Numbered from the stretch's first letter, positions 53,661 through 64,000 are shown. The stretch is 64,000 nucleotides of DNA from Echinicola arenosa (GCF_014841125.1 NZ_JACYTQ010000002.1:62001-126000); one strand, 5' to 3'. Translations and numbers: made by a program. Notes: generated by a model not told the origin, from the sequence alone.

Positions 53661-54698
53661 TTACTCTAGTAATGATCTAGGAACTCCTCCCCACTTTTCT
53701 TGCAGATTCCTAGCCTCGGCCTTAGTGATACTGATCACACTCCCATGCCTTGGGTTAAAGTCTTTGGTGAATGTTCCAGTAGTATCTGAAAAATTCACCA
53801 AATCGTTACTGATTTGATATTCATACCGCTGACTGGTGTAGAGGTCATACATCAAGAAATATTCCTCCTTGCCATTAAGTTTAAATACGGAAGAACCCTC
53901 CACCAAAGTGGGTTCGCCAGCATAGGCATCCAAGTATTTGAAATCCTCTTTCCATGGTCCTTGCAAAGATGTGCTGGTGGCTTGCTGAATTCCATTTTCA
54001 AACTCATAGCCCGTTTCATCTTTTGTATTGCCCTTAAAAAACAAGTGATATATTCCATCTTTCTCCACAATATCACCATCTATGGCACCGTATTTTGCAC
54101 TGAACATCAATTCAGGGGGTGATTCAAAGCCAGTAAAATCTTCATTGGCATAAGCACTGTAAAAATCCAGTTTGTCATTGGTATAAAATCGAACAGTAAA
54201 ATAAATCAGGTACTTTTTCACCTCAGGATCGTAAATGGTCTGAGGAGCCCAAACCCACTTAATCTCTTTAAACCGCTCCGGATAAGTCTTCTCCAAATCT
54301 ATCCATGAAGGTGTCCAGTCCAGTAAATTATCCGATTTCATCAAAACAATTCCAGGATTGCTGTCCCAACCATTTTTCTTGGTAAACATATCAGTCGCTA
54401 CCATGTAAAAATACTGGTCATTTGTTCCCCTTAAAATATGGGGATCGCGGATTCCGCCGGTCTGGGAAATCTTATCAGAAGCGATGATAGGCTCATTGTT
54501 ATTAAGTGCTTTCCAGTGAACCGCATCATCACTAACAGCAAACCGCAATTGCTCTTGCTTTTCAGCTTCACCTGATCCTTCAAAATAAGCAAAAAGATAG
54601 CCATCGTATTGCTCCTTAGGGTCTGAACATGAAAACAAGAAACAAAGCCAAAACACCATAAAGCCAATGCGACTCTTTTTTGAATACGTACTTTTCAT
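53661..54698 (-). CDS. GH43-like lipoprotein A
   Basis: About 345 residues from the ATG at 54696-54698; a TTG at 54717-54719 would overlap the upstream gene, but the lipoprotein signal (F-L-F-S-C-S-D) fits the ATG. The start of the mature part, Y-L-F-A-Y-F-E-G-S-G-E, and the triad G-I-R-D-P-H-I, A-I-D-G-D-I-V and V-E-G-S-S-V-F are almost the same as in domain 1 of the double GH43 protein at 35235 and in the next gene, so these form a local paralogue family. It sits 13 bp after its neighbour in one operon. Confidence 0.85.
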   Translation of the reverse strand: MKSTYSKKSRIGFMVFWLCFLFSCSDPKEQYDGYLFAYFEGSGEAEKQEQLRFAVSDDAVHWKALNNNEPIIASDKISQTGGIRDPHILRGTNDQYFYMVATDMFTKKNGWDSNPGIVLMKSDNLLDWTPSWIDLEKTYPERFKEIKWVWAPQTIYDPEVKKYLIYFTVRFYTNDKLDFYSAYANEDFTGFESPPELMFSAKYGAIDGDIVEKDGIYHLFFKGNTKDETGYEFENGIQQATSTSLQGPWKEDFKYLDAYAGEPTLVEGSSVFKLNGKEEYFLMYDLYTSQRYEYQISNDLVNFSDTTGTFTKDFNPRHGSVISITKAEARNLQEKWGGVPRSLLE

Positions 54699-54711
54699 TT
54701 TATGGTCATTT

Positions 54712-55806
54712 TTAGTCAAAGTTCATTTCCAATCCCCAGTGATCAGCAAGTTTTTTTGCTTCCTCTCCAGTCAAATGGATAACCGCACCATGCTTGGGTG
54801 AAGAGAAATTAGTAGCCTTCATCACACCTTCATTGAAATGCCCAAGATCTTCAAAATGCTTAAAATCGCTTGTTTCACGAAAGCCAAAATTATGGGGCTG
54901 AATGCCATATATATCATACATCAAAACCCACTTTTTCTCACCAATTCTTTTCCAAACATTGGGAGCCTCACTGGCTTTCGGTTCTGAATCATACCAAATA
55001 GAATCATACTCATAGCCTTCATGAACTTGATCAGAAACAGCTTGTTTGATTCCCGGAATCCCATCATGCGGAGTATAAAACATGTGATACAGATCGCCTA
55101 CCTTTGTGATGTCCGCATCGATATAACTTACTTCCTTTGGATACTGAAAAATCAGCCTTGGTTCGGTGATTAATTGATCAAAATCATCATTAACAAAACT
55201 GTAGTACATCTTATTAAGACCGTTTTTCCAGCGCATGGTATAGTACAGCATCAATTTCCCCTCTTCTTCATCATAGGTGGTTTCTGGGGCCCAGGCACAC
55301 CCTATTGAGTCATACCCTTCAAACGCATCCGATATAATCACATTGGCTTTTGACCAGTGAATCAGGTCACTGGATTTCATCAATACAAACCCTCTATTAT
55401 TGCCCCAGCCAAACTCTTCGCCCGGACGCTGCCATTCGCTATCCCGTAGTCCATCTCTTTGCGCAAAAATATGTAGATCTGTCATGGCCAGATAAAAATC
55501 ACCATCAGGGCCGCGATAAATATGTGGATCACGAATACCTTTTTGTTCTGCTATGGTGTCACCAGCAATAACAGCCTTTCCATTGTTGATATCCGTAAAG
55601 GAATAGCCGTCTGCACTCAAAGCCATATGAAGGCTGTGATCATCATCTTTAAAATAGACCATTAAATAGCTGCTGAGTGCTTGATCCCTTGAGATACCAG
55701 GCTTTGGTTGAGAAGATGCTTGTTGATTCCCTTCTTTAGAATTCTGGGATTGACATTGAAAAAATAACAAGAAGAATATGGATAGCCATAGCGACAATCT
55801 TTTCAT
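54712..55806 (-). CDS. GH43-like lipoprotein B
   Basis: 364 residues with a lipoprotein signal (F-L-L-F-F-Q-C). The triad reads G-I-R-D-P-H-I-Y, Y-I-D-A-D-I-T and S-E-A-P-N-V-W, and the mature start L-M-V-Y-F-K-D-D-D-H-S-L-H-M-A-L matches the paralogues. It is the first gene of the minus-strand GH43 group. Its upstream side faces a MITE-like repeat, and the divergent GH43 gene starts 367 bp away. Confidence 0.85.
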   Translation of the reverse strand: MKRLSLWLSIFFLLFFQCQSQNSKEGNQQASSQPKPGISRDQALSSYLMVYFKDDDHSLHMALSADGYSFTDINNGKAVIAGDTIAEQKGIRDPHIYRGPDGDFYLAMTDLHIFAQRDGLRDSEWQRPGEEFGWGNNRGFVLMKSSDLIHWSKANVIISDAFEGYDSIGCAWAPETTYDEEEGKLMLYYTMRWKNGLNKMYYSFVNDDFDQLITEPRLIFQYPKEVSYIDADITKVGDLYHMFYTPHDGIPGIKQAVSDQVHEGYEYDSIWYDSEPKASEAPNVWKRIGEKKWVLMYDIYGIQPHNFGFRETSDFKHFEDLGHFNEGVMKATNFSSPKHGAVIHLTGEEAKKLADHWGLEMNFD

Positions 55807-55846
55807 TATAGTTGTATTAAGGGTTTACAGTTTTAATTAATCTGAT

Positions 55847-56006
55847 TATCCGCTAAGATGCCCGTAACCATACATCCTTTGCTGAGTGGTCGGAAGCCTG
55901 TCTAACTGCCACGTAGAACTGAAGTCTGAAGACCGAAGCAGTTGATACTTTATTCAAAAGGGTAGTTTCTACGCGCTTTTAATCTTTACTGGTAGAATTA
56001 CGGATA
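55847..56006 (+). repeat. MITE-like intergenic repeat, copy 3
   Basis: About 160 bp, nearly collinear with copy 1 (18778-18936). Ends are inverted (TATCCGCTAAGATGCC at the left, AGAATTACGGATA at the right). TTAATTAAT occurs on both sides (55833-55841 and 56013-56021), compatible with a target-site duplication. It lies in the gap between two divergent GH43 genes and may affect their promoters. The remaining bases of this gap show no gene. Confidence 0.75.
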
Positions 56007-56173
56007 TTCATATTAATTAATTGTCAATTTAACACTTTATTGCAAAATTTCGACCAACCATCGATTAATTTATTCTAAAACTCCTTTTAAAACACCCTGC
56101 TGTACTGTACTGTTCTTTGCTTTATGACAGGGAAGGCACTATTTTGGTTACTTATTCATTAATTTATTTCCAT

Positions 56174-57115
56174 ATGAAAAAAATGAGTCTATTGTTTACC
56201 TTATACCTTATCAGTTTGTTACCGTCCTTCGCACAATTAGATGAGGTTTATCTATTTTCCTTTTTTATGGGCAATGGAGAAGACGGCCTACACTTGGCCT
56301 TTAGTGAGGATGGACTTCACTGGAAAGCACTCAATGACAATAAAAGTATCCTTCAGCCTAGAGCAGGAGGGGACAAACTCATGCGGGATCCATGTATCAT
56401 CCGAGGTGGAGACGGTAAATTTCACATGGTCTGGACGGTAAGCTGGAATGAAAAAGGCTTGGGCTATGCCTCTTCTGAAGATTTGGTGCATTGGTCTGAA
56501 CAACAATTTATCCCTGTGATGGAACACGAAAATGGTGCTCGAAATACATGGGCGCCAGAAATCATTTACGATGACAAAAAAGACCAATACATGATCTTTT
56601 GGTCCACCACCATCACTGGTCGCTATCCTGAGACCCAGGACAGTTTGGAAAGTGCCTACAACCATCGGATGTATTACACCACTACCAAGAATTTCAAAGA
56701 GTTCAGCAAAACCAAACTATTCTATGAGCCAGGTTTTAATGTGATTGACGGCACCATCATCAAGCATAAAGATGAGTATGTGATGTTTGTAAAAGATGAA
56801 ACCCGCACGCCCCCAGCCAAAAACATCAGGGTGACCAAAAGCGATAAACTGACGAAAGGATACCCGAAAGCAGGACCTCCCATCACTGGCAACTACTGGG
56901 CGGAGGGTCCTACTCCACTTATGGTAGGCGACCGCTGTATCGTCTATTTTGACAAGTACAGAGACCATAAAATGGGAGCCGTTTCAAGTACAGATTTTGA
57001 AAACTGGGAGGATATATCTGATCAAATACATTTTCCGAAAGGAACCCGACATGGAACGGCATTTAAGATCTCCAATGAAGAATTTGAGAATCTAAAATCT
57101 CTTTTAAAGAACTAA
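56174..57115 (+). CDS. GH43-like secreted protein C
   Basis: About 313 residues from the ATG at 56174, which is followed by a signal peptide (S-L-L-P-S-F-A-Q); the upstream ATG at 56117 would spoil it. The triad is L-M-R-D-P-C-I-I, V-I-D-G-T-I-I and W-A-E-G-P-T-P, and it opens V-Y-L-F-S-F-F-M-G-N-G-E-D-G-L-H-L-A-F like the other local paralogues. It has no lipobox, so it is probably periplasmic while A and B are lipid-anchored. It precedes the second SusC gene by about 400 bp. Confidence 0.84.
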   Translation: MKKMSLLFTLYLISLLPSFAQLDEVYLFSFFMGNGEDGLHLAFSEDGLHWKALNDNKSILQPRAGGDKLMRDPCIIRGGDGKFHMVWTVSWNEKGLGYASSEDLVHWSEQQFIPVMEHENGARNTWAPEIIYDDKKDQYMIFWSTTITGRYPETQDSLESAYNHRMYYTTTKNFKEFSKTKLFYEPGFNVIDGTIIKHKDEYVMFVKDETRTPPAKNIRVTKSDKLTKGYPKAGPPITGNYWAEGPTPLMVGDRCIVYFDKYRDHKMGAVSSTDFENWEDISDQIHFPKGTRHGTAFKISNEEFENLKSLLKN

Positions 57116-57511
57116 AACTTACCTAATAAAGCCTTCTATTAAAAACGGCTTAATTATACCCATCTAAAAAGTCACTTCTACCACTCATTTTCGCTTTTTG
57201 ATTTAAAAAAGTTTCATTCCCTTTCACAACCAAGAGTCTCCAGACCTTAACACCTATATTTTTAGTAAAAAACCTTCTCTTTTAGTTCATGCGTAAGTTA
57301 CGCAATCGATTCCGTAAGTTTTTCACACCATCCACTTGACACGTGTAATTATATTCCTGATTTTACGATTAAAGCAGAATCTAAATAACCAAAAACCAAT
57401 ACAAACAGCTTTTAATTCTGATATCTTATCATTAATTAAAACTATCAACCTTTCAGATTTTCGATTGCTTTTCTGCTTCATTAATAATATTTAACATTAA
57501 ACCCTACAATT
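57116..57511 (+). promoter_or_regulatory. Leader of the second SusC/SusD pair
   Basis: The 396-bp gap contains no gene. GCGTAAGTTACGC (57291-57303) is a perfect palindrome around a central G, and a half-site CCGTAAGTT follows at 57312-57320, so CGTAAGTT occurs twice 21 bases apart (two helical turns). A small hairpin AAGCC/GGCTT (57129-57151) after the GH43 gene might be a weak terminator. The palindrome is a candidate operator; no regulator gene for this pair is visible downstream in the window. Confidence 0.45.
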
Positions 57512-60500
57512 ATGACAACAAAACTACTGAAGACTATCAGTCTCTGTATGTTCCTGTTATGCCTACATTGGGCAGCTTGGGCTCAATCAGCTAAAGTGAC
57601 AGGAAAAATCACAGAAGAGAATGGAGACCCTATCCCAGGAGCCACCGTTCTCCTTAAAGGCGGCAATTCTGGTACCTCGGCAGATATCGATGGAAACTAT
57701 GAAATCGAAGTTCCAAAAGAGGGCACATTGATCTTCTCCTTTATCGGATATGAAAGCCAAGAAATTTCTATTTCCAATCAATCTATCATCAACGTAACCT
57801 TAGTTTCTAACGTTTCCGATTTGGAAGAGGTGGTAGTCATAGGCTACGGTACGGCCACTAAAAGAGATATTACGGGAGCAGTATCATCTGTAGTGGCAGA
57901 CAAATTGGAAAACGAAAACCCCAACTCGGTACAAGATATTCTCCGGGGTAACGTAGCAGGACTGAATGTAGGTCTCAGCACTACTGCCAAAGGGGGCGGA
58001 AGCTTACAAGTACGGGGAAGGACTTCCTTAAATGCCGGCACCAGCCCTCTTTTAGTATTGGACGGAGCCATTTATTACGGGGAACTAGCGGACATCAATC
58101 CAAATGACATCCAATCCATGGAAGTCCTAAAAGATGCCAGTTCAGCAGCAGTATATGGAGCCAAAGCCGCAAATGGTGTCATCATGATCACCACCAAAAA
58201 AGGAAAGAAAGGAAAACCCAGAATCAAAATAAACTCGAACGTCGGAGTGGCTTCAATCGCTGCTGAGGAAAAAGTATATGGTCCACAAGCTTTCCTTGAC
58301 TGGAGAACCGATGTATTTGAAAGTGCCAATGCTGGTGGCTTTGATCCTTATGAATTTTCTAATCCATCCACCCTTCCTCCTGATATTTCTGTGGAGGAAT
58401 GGATGGCATATGATGGCTCTACTGGTGATCCAGAGACCGTTTGGCTTCAGAGAATTGGGCTTCAACCTATTGAGATTGCCAATTATAAGGAAGGTAAATC
58501 CGTAGACTGGTACAACAAATTATTTCAAAAAGGGCTGCGACAGGATTATACTGTAAGCATGTCTGGCCAAGGGGATGACATCACCTATTACTGGTCATTA
58601 GGATACCTGAACAACGAAGGTGTCGTAATAGGCGATGAATTTGAAACGATCAGAAGCCGCTTGAACCTAGAAGCTACAATCACCAATTTTCTGACAGTAG
58701 GGATGAACACCCAATTTGCATATCAAGACCAAAGTAGTGCACCAGCTGGGACGGGCAGCTACAATGATAACGGAATACCTGACGGATTAGGTTACTACAC
58801 GGATTTATCACCATGGGGGAGTGAATACAATGAAGATGGGTCATTAAGATTCCGTCCAAACGAAGAACAAAGTGGAGGACGCCACCCCCTTTATGCAAGA
58901 GAATATATTGACAGGTTGGACAAAAATTTCACCCTCAACTCCACTCTTTATGCCTCCATAGAGTTACCATTTGGGTTTAATTTCAGAACCAATTTCACTC
59001 CTCGTTTCACCTACTATGAAAGGTATAATCACCAATCATCCGAACATGAAGATTGGGGCAGAGAAGGAGGTCTGGCATCTAGAAGACAAATGAAAACCCA
59101 TTACTGGCAGATCGATAATATCCTAACGTGGAAGAAAACTTTCAACGATATCCATGACTTCAACGCCACTTTCTTGGCCAATGCCGAAAAGTACCAAAGT
59201 TGGGACAATACCATGAACAATGAAGGTTTCCAGCCCCATGATCGTTTAGGCTATCATAAAATAGATTCAGGTATTTTGCCCACTATCTCCAGTAACGATG
59301 AATACTCTACTGGGGATGCGCTTATGGGAAGGCTCTTATATACTTATGATAATAAATACTCTACCACGCTTTCAGTGAGAAGAGATGGATACTCGGCTTT
59401 TGGCCAAAGTAACCCAAGAGCCACTTTCTATTCTGCTGCTGTAGCTTGGACTTTTTCTGATGAAAATTTCGTGAATCTTAACTGGTTAGATTATGGAAAG
59501 CTTAGATTATCATATGGTAGCAATGGAAATCGTGATATCGGTAGGTATGTGGCACTTTCTGACCTTAATACCGGCAAATACTTCTACCAGAACCAAAGTG
59601 GAGAACTATACTTGGTCAATCAACTCTATGTCAACCGAATGAGTAATCCTAACCTTAAATGGGAAAGGACCAATTCCATCAACTTAGGATTAGATTTCTC
59701 ACTTTTCAATGGTGTAATTGACGGAACGCTGGAAATGTACAAAATGTACACCCAAGATCTTCTCGTGGAGCGAAGTCTTCCAGACATTGTAGGATTCAAC
59801 TGGGTTTATTCCAATCTGGGTCAGGTGGATAACAAAGGCTTTGAGCTTTCTCTATCCAGTACCAATATACAAAGGGAAAATTTCTCATGGAGAACACACG
59901 CCAATTTTCAGCTAAACCGCAATGAAATAGTAAGTCTTTATGGTGACACAGATGAAGAAGGCAATGAACTTGATGATTATGAAAACGGCTGGTTTATTGG
60001 CCAAGCCATAGACCGAAACTGGAACTACAAAACCGATGGTATATGGCAATTGGGCGAAGAAGACCAAGCGGAGGAATATAACTTGCAGCCTGGTGACTAT
60101 AGACTTATAGATGTTAATCAAGATGGCCAATTTACGGAAATCGACGATAAACAATTTCTGGGTTATTCTGAGCCACGATTCCGATGGAGTTTAAGAAATG
60201 AATTTAAGTATAAAAACTTCGACCTATCTTTCATGTTTTATTCTTACTGGGGACATGATGGATCATTTAACAACCTAAAAAATAGGGCTAGCTTTTTGGA
60301 CAGAAGAAACTCCTATGTCACTCCTTATTGGACAGAAGAGAACCCAAACAATGAATGGGCTAGGTTAGCATCTGATGATGCGGGAGTACCCTTTGACGTG
60401 TACCGCAAAAGATCTTTTATCCGATTTGAAAACATCTCTTTTGCTTATACCATGCCAAAGGCTTTGGTTGAAAAAGCAAAAATCGAAAATGTAAGGTTCT

Positions 60501-60613
60501 ACTTCAACGTGAGAAACATAGGCTACTATGCACCACAATGGGATTGGTTTGATCCAGAAAACAGTGGTGTAACACCACGCTATATGACGCTGGGTGTAGA
60601 CCTGACGCTGTAA
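57512..60613 (+). CDS. SusC/RagA-family TonB-dependent glycan transporter (second)
   Basis: 1033 residues: signal peptide (H-W-A-A-W-A-Q), carboxypeptidase-regulatory-like domain ([19 protein letters not shown]), TonB box V-V-V-I-G-Y-G, plug ([33 protein letters not shown]) and barrel ending V-D-L-T-L. It is only distantly similar to the first SusC of the window, so it is not a recent copy and may import a different fragment. SusD follows after 31 bp. Confidence 0.96.
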   Translation: MTTKLLKTISLCMFLLCLHWAAWAQSAKVTGKITEENGDPIPGATVLLKGGNSGTSADIDGNYEIEVPKEGTLIFSFIGYESQEISISNQSIINVTLVSNVSDLEEVVVIGYGTATKRDITGAVSSVVADKLENENPNSVQDILRGNVAGLNVGLSTTAKGGGSLQVRGRTSLNAGTSPLLVLDGAIYYGELADINPNDIQSMEVLKDASSAAVYGAKAANGVIMITTKKGKKGKPRIKINSNVGVASIAAEEKVYGPQAFLDWRTDVFESANAGGFDPYEFSNPSTLPPDISVEEWMAYDGSTGDPETVWLQRIGLQPIEIANYKEGKSVDWYNKLFQKGLRQDYTVSMSGQGDDITYYWSLGYLNNEGVVIGDEFETIRSRLNLEATITNFLTVGMNTQFAYQDQSSAPAGTGSYNDNGIPDGLGYYTDLSPWGSEYNEDGSLRFRPNEEQSGGRHPLYAREYIDRLDKNFTLNSTLYASIELPFGFNFRTNFTPRFTYYERYNHQSSEHEDWGREGGLASRRQMKTHYWQIDNILTWKKTFNDIHDFNATFLANAEKYQSWDNTMNNEGFQPHDRLGYHKIDSGILPTISSNDEYSTGDALMGRLLYTYDNKYSTTLSVRRDGYSAFGQSNPRATFYSAAVAWTFSDENFVNLNWLDYGKLRLSYGSNGNRDIGRYVALSDLNTGKYFYQNQSGELYLVNQLYVNRMSNPNLKWERTNSINLGLDFSLFNGVIDGTLEMYKMYTQDLLVERSLPDIVGFNWVYSNLGQVDNKGFELSLSSTNIQRENFSWRTHANFQLNRNEIVSLYGDTDEEGNELDDYENGWFIGQAIDRNWNYKTDGIWQLGEEDQAEEYNLQPGDYRLIDVNQDGQFTEIDDKQFLGYSEPRFRWSLRNEFKYKNFDLSFMFYSYWGHDGSFNNLKNRASFLDRRNSYVTPYWTEENPNNEWARLASDDAGVPFDVYRKRSFIRFENISFAYTMPKALVEKAKIENVRFYFNVRNIGYYAPQWDWFDPENSGVTPRYMTLGVDLTL

Positions 60614-60644
60614 TCCAACTCCTTTTCACTCAAATGAACTAACA

Positions 60645-62483
60645 ATGAATATTCAAAAATATAAATCATTTTATAAATCTTTGGCTATAATGGCTACTGG
60701 CGCCTTGGTATTCACTGGTTGCAGTGAAGAATGGCTGGATCCTAAGCCACTTTCATTTTACGCTCCAGAAAACACCTTCAATGAAGCCAGCGGACTTTGG
60801 GGGGCTATGGTGGCCTGTGAAAGAAACCTCAGGCATGAACTTACTGGGGATGGAGCACCTATATTGACAGAACATATCTTTTCAGAGGTGGCGGTAGAAG
60901 GAACCACTGACAAATCAGGACCTGCACAGGATATGAACAAACTTATCACTCCTGATGCCAACCTTAACAGTGTTAATACCAACCGCATCGGGTGGTATTG
61001 GTATGAAGGATTTAAAGGCATCAAGTATGCCAATGTGGTCGTATCACGTATAGACGAACCCAAAGATTATGAATCTGAAGATGAGAGAAATCATATACTT
61101 GGCACAGCCTATTTCCATCGGGCCATGAGGTATTATCGACTTACGCACCAATTTGGTGATGTCCCTTTGATACTGGAAGAAATCAACAGCCCAAAGTTGG
61201 ACTTCTATTCCACTGACAGAGATGTCATTTTACAGAAGCTCAAAGAAGACCTAGAGTTTGCGGAGCAATATGTTCCAGATTATATGGACAGGGGCAGGGT
61301 TCCCAAAGGCGCAGTACAGCATTTATTAATCAAAGTCAACCTTGCCCTTGGTGAGTTTGATGATGCCATTGCTGTGGCCAATAGGCTGATTGACGGAGGA
61401 ACCTATGAACTCATGACAGAGAGATTTGGTGCGGTAGACAATTATCCAGATCGAAATGTAATTTGGGATCTTCATAGACCCGAGAACAAGTCCATTTCAG
61501 CCAATAAGGAGGCAATCTTAATGGTAATGGATAGAATTAATGTGGATGGAAATTCTGATGGAATGAGCTCTATGAGACAGGCCGTTCCATTTTGGGGGTC
61601 TAATATCAACACCCCTACAGGAAATAAAGGTACTTCTGATGGTGCTAATATTGCCATAGATCAGGTGTCTACTTATGGCAGAGGTATCGGTAGACTCCGA
61701 GGAACATGGTACCATCAAAGCATGATCTGGGATGATGAAAATGACCTGAGACACGCTCCTGGCAACTGGATGACTATGGAAGACCTGGTATACAACAATC
61801 CTAATATCAAAGATAGTGATCCTTACTACGGAAAGCCGCTGCAAATGAGAAATGACCAAGGTATTGTTCTTCTGAATGACACCATTAGAAGTTGGTTCGA
61901 TTGGCCGCATTATAAAGTTTTTATCCCAGATCCGGAAAATCTGCAACCAAGAGGGGGAAATAGTGATTGGTATATTTTCAGATTGGCCGAATCCTACCTT
62001 TTACGTGCAGAAGCTTATTACTGGAAAGGAGACTTACAAAACGCCGCAGCCGATGTAAACGCGGTTAGAACCCGTGCTAAATGTGATCCTTATACAGCTT
62101 CAGACATCAACATTGGGACCATTTTGGATGAGAGAGCGCGAGAGTTATTTTATGAAGAACCCAGGAAAACGGAGCTGACAAGAATTTCCTACATCTTCGC
62201 CAAAACCGGAAAAGCGGCGTATAACGGAAAGTCTTACAGTGAAGACAACTTTGCTGATGATAACTTCTATTATGATCGCATGATGGAAAAAACAGATTAT
62301 TACAACAAGGGCGTATTCACTATCCATGGTGACACTTATACACTAAGTCCCTACCACGTGCTATGGCCAATTCCTGCTGATGCCATTAATTCAAACACCA
62401 GAGGAAGAATCAATCAAAACGAAGGATATGCTGGTTTTGAAAATAATATACCTCCTCTAACCACTATCGAGGAAACAGAATAA
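60645..62483 (+). CDS. SusD/RagB-family glycan-binding lipoprotein (second)
   Basis: 612 residues, lipoprotein signal [13 protein letters not shown]. SusD markers: [46 protein letters not shown] and [11 protein letters not shown]. It pairs with the SusC just upstream. A terminator follows 25 bp after the stop, so the propeller and cytochrome-type genes beyond are probably a separate or read-through unit. Confidence 0.95.
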   Translation: MNIQKYKSFYKSLAIMATGALVFTGCSEEWLDPKPLSFYAPENTFNEASGLWGAMVACERNLRHELTGDGAPILTEHIFSEVAVEGTTDKSGPAQDMNKLITPDANLNSVNTNRIGWYWYEGFKGIKYANVVVSRIDEPKDYESEDERNHILGTAYFHRAMRYYRLTHQFGDVPLILEEINSPKLDFYSTDRDVILQKLKEDLEFAEQYVPDYMDRGRVPKGAVQHLLIKVNLALGEFDDAIAVANRLIDGGTYELMTERFGAVDNYPDRNVIWDLHRPENKSISANKEAILMVMDRINVDGNSDGMSSMRQAVPFWGSNINTPTGNKGTSDGANIAIDQVSTYGRGIGRLRGTWYHQSMIWDDENDLRHAPGNWMTMEDLVYNNPNIKDSDPYYGKPLQMRNDQGIVLLNDTIRSWFDWPHYKVFIPDPENLQPRGGNSDWYIFRLAESYLLRAEAYYWKGDLQNAAADVNAVRTRAKCDPYTASDINIGTILDERARELFYEEPRKTELTRISYIFAKTGKAAYNGKSYSEDNFADDNFYYDRMMEKTDYYNKGVFTIHGDTYTLSPYHVLWPIPADAINSNTRGRINQNEGYAGFENNIPPLTTIEETE

Positions 62484-62507
62484 ATCATCAAATCATAAAC
62501 TTGAAAC

Positions 62508-62547
62508 CTCCATTGGCTTAATTTTATTCAGGCCGATGGAGTGTTTT
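62508..62547 (+). terminator. Intrinsic terminator after second SusD
   Basis: CTCCATTGGC (62508-62517) pairs with GCCGATGGAG (62532-62541), one G-T pair, around a 14-base loop and is followed by TGTTTTCATTTT. Confidence 0.7.
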
Positions 62548-62667
62548 CATTTTAATAGTGGATCAGGTTTAATGCCGCTCACATAAAACATCTTAGTTAT
62601 ATTGTAATAAGCTATTAAAAAAATTAATTTGAAGGTCTAAAGACCTAATATACTATAGACCACTACC

Positions 62668-63723
62668 ATGTCAAAAGAAAATAACAACAATAGAAGACAG
62701 TTTCTTAAATCCAGCTCTCTGTTGATGGCCACAGGGATTCTCTTTCCCAATATCAATTTTGGAAAAGCCCTTGATCCTGCAAGAGAAATCATTGGGCATG
62801 GGGATTTTAAGTACCGTGTAAAAAAACAATGGGGTAATCAAGACCCTACAAAAATCCCTGTCAAAGATTGCCATGAGATGGTTCAGGATAAAAAAGGCAG
62901 ATTGATTCTCCTGACCAATGAAACAAAGAACAATATTATTTTCTATGACCGTTCAGGAAAAGTGCTTAAAACTTGGGGACATGATTTCCCTGGCGCCCAT
63001 GGCTTAACTTTACACAACGAGGGAGGTGAAGAGTTCCTATATATCACTGACCATGACCGACACCAAGTCTTTAAAACCACATTGGATGGTAAAATCCTAC
63101 TGACACTCAACTATCCTAAAGAAACTGGCGTCTATGAGAAGCCAGAACAATACCGCCCTACCGAAATTGCTATTGGTCCCACTGGAGACATCTATGTAGC
63201 AGATGGATATGGATTAAGTTACATCACCCAGTATTCTCCAAAAGGTGAATATATCCGCCATTTCGGAGGCAAAGGGGAAGATCAAAGCAACCTCAAACAA
63301 GCCCATGGTATCTGTCTAGATACCCGAAAAACTGACCAACCAGAATTGATCATCACTTCCAGATTGGCCCATGAATTCAAAAGGTTTACTTTGGATGGTA
63401 ATCATTTGGAAACTGTTCCTGTAACTGGTTGTTGGATCAACAGGCCAGTGATCAAAGGACAAAACTTATATTTCTCTGTACTACGTACCGTAAGCAGGCA
63501 AGATTATGATGGACTCACCGTCGTCCTCGATAAAAACAACAAAGTTGTCTCTGCACCTGGAGGCTCTGCTCCCGAGTACATTGATGGCAAACTGCAAACC
63601 ATAGTTTACGATGGCCACACATTTATGAACCCTCATGATGTATGTATCGACAATGATGGAAACATCTACGTCCCTCAATGGAACTCTGAGCACACCTACC
63701 CTGTACAACTTGAAAGAGTATAG
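62668..63723 (+). CDS. NHL-repeat beta-propeller protein with Tat signal
   Basis: 351 residues starting with a twin-arginine signal (N-N-R-R-Q-F-L-K-S-S followed by a hydrophobic stretch), so it is exported folded. The mature part is an NHL-type six-bladed propeller: repeated G-x-x-Y-V-A-D-G, H-G-I-C-L-D, N-P-H-D-V-C-I-D-N-D-G-N-I-Y-V-P-Q-W-N. The histidine-rich blade ends (H-D-R-H-Q-V-F, H-G-L-T-L-H) could hold a metal, as in peptidylglycine alpha-amidating lyase-like propellers. Possible roles are sugar dehydrogenation or lyase chemistry on the imported glycan. The following cytochrome-type gene starts 27 bp later. Confidence 0.78.
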   Translation: MSKENNNNRRQFLKSSSLLMATGILFPNINFGKALDPAREIIGHGDFKYRVKKQWGNQDPTKIPVKDCHEMVQDKKGRLILLTNETKNNIIFYDRSGKVLKTWGHDFPGAHGLTLHNEGGEEFLYITDHDRHQVFKTTLDGKILLTLNYPKETGVYEKPEQYRPTEIAIGPTGDIYVADGYGLSYITQYSPKGEYIRHFGGKGEDQSNLKQAHGICLDTRKTDQPELIITSRLAHEFKRFTLDGNHLETVPVTGCWINRPVIKGQNLYFSVLRTVSRQDYDGLTVVLDKNNKVVSAPGGSAPEYIDGKLQTIVYDGHTFMNPHDVCIDNDGNIYVPQWNSEHTYPVQLERV

Positions 63724-63750
63724 TATAGTTTATTTAAATAACCGATTCTA

Positions 63751-64000
63751 ACCGTGATCAACTTTAAGTCCTTCAAACGAATCATTCCCTTCGGCTTTAC
63801 AGGAGCCATGGCCATTTTGGTTTTGGGTCTTTCCTGTAATGATCAGGAAGATGAAAAAGTGGACTTTAATGCCGAAGTGAGGCCAATCATCAATAACAAG
63901 TGCATTTCCTGCCATGGAGGTGTAAAACAATCCGGAAAATTCAGTTTACTTTTTGAATCCGAGGCACTAGCCGCCACCAAATCAGGTGAGCCTGCCATCG
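63751..64000 (+). CDS. PSCyt1/DUF1549-type c-type cytochrome protein, N-terminal part (partial)
   Basis: Open from a GTG at 63751 to the window edge (83 codons); an in-frame stop at 63736-63738 and no ATG in between make GTG the likely start. A lipoprotein signal (M-A-I-L-V-L-G-L-S-C-N) is followed by D-F-N-A-E-V-R-P-I-I-N-N-K-C-I-S-C-H-G-G, the heme-binding CxxCH of the planctomycete-type cytochrome domain. Full proteins usually continue into DUF1549 and DUF1553 domains, which would lie beyond the window. Such genes often accompany exported propellers and oxidative sugar-modifying enzymes. Confidence 0.8.

Noticed and set aside
53536-53817. A 93-codon plus-strand frame in and beyond the gap after GH43-like A
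   Set aside because: Overlaps the 3' end of the GH43 gene on the other strand and lacks any domain or ribosome binding site.

Overview
The window is a piece of chromosome from a Bacteroidota bacterium, most likely the family Cyclobacteriaceae (Echinicola/Algoriphagus/Cyclobacterium-like). The placement rests on two SusC/SusD outer-membrane pairs, many SusC/D-linked glycoside hydrolases with lipoprotein signals, a TAnnTTTG-type promoter in front of a tRNA, and moderate-to-low GC. No rRNA genes, CRISPR arrays or complete insertion sequences were seen.

Layout. (1) 1-0.5 kb: the end of a YihY/BrkB membrane protein gene, then tRNA-Ser(UGA) with its promoter and terminator. (2) 1.0-8.7 kb: a mannose/mannoside unit with a GntR regulator, an MFS sugar transporter, a ROK kinase and a long mannose-6-phosphate-isomerase-like protein on the minus strand, divergent from a secreted GH92 alpha-mannosidase. 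(3) 8.8-18.2 kb: an accessory zone with a secreted hydrolase, XRE regulators, an erythromycin-esterase-like protein, several unrecognised small genes, a three-gene HipBST-type toxin-antitoxin operon with multiple operator-like palindromes, a DinB/YfiT protein, a frameshifted small gene and several intergenic repeats. (4) 18.2-25.8 kb: housekeeping and metabolic genes, namely VOC, DoxX and YciI proteins, a PPP phosphatase, Ppx/GppA, a fused gluconokinase/6-phosphogluconate dehydrogenase and a Gfo/Idh/MocA oxidoreductase. (5) 25.8-28.8 kb: an AT-rich island with a SUKH-domain immunity-like protein, an IS110 transposase remnant and REP-like palindromes. (6) 28.8-31.9 kb: AraC regulator, aldehyde dehydrogenase and DUF779. 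(7) 32-64 kb: a large polysaccharide-utilisation region.

The polysaccharide region has a ten-gene minus-strand block running SusC, SusD, DUF1080, GH16, DUF2264 (GH154), BNR-4 propeller, GH88, GH97, a double GH43 and GH2. Divergent from it is a membrane-tethered winged-helix regulator of ToxR/CadC topology. Next come four minus-strand GH43-type genes, then a plus-strand GH43, a second SusC/SusD pair, an exported NHL propeller and the start of a CxxCH cytochrome-type protein. The enzyme set (a possible uronic-acid lyase, unsaturated-uronyl hydrolase, beta-glucuronidase-type protein, beta-galactosidase, GH16 endo-enzyme and seven GH43 domains) fits a branched, arabinosylated and uronic-acid-containing glycan. 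A type II arabinogalactan-like polymer is my first guess and ulvan the alternative.

The observations I consider most worth following are the ToxR-like regulator with helically phased direct repeats in its divergent promoter, a three-copy MITE-like element with terminal inverted repeats and flanking direct repeats, the HipBST operon with three operators about 60 bp apart plus a second copy of its control region downstream, and the SUKH protein with an unusual N-terminal tryptophan-rich repeat. All functional calls come from reading motifs; no database search was run.
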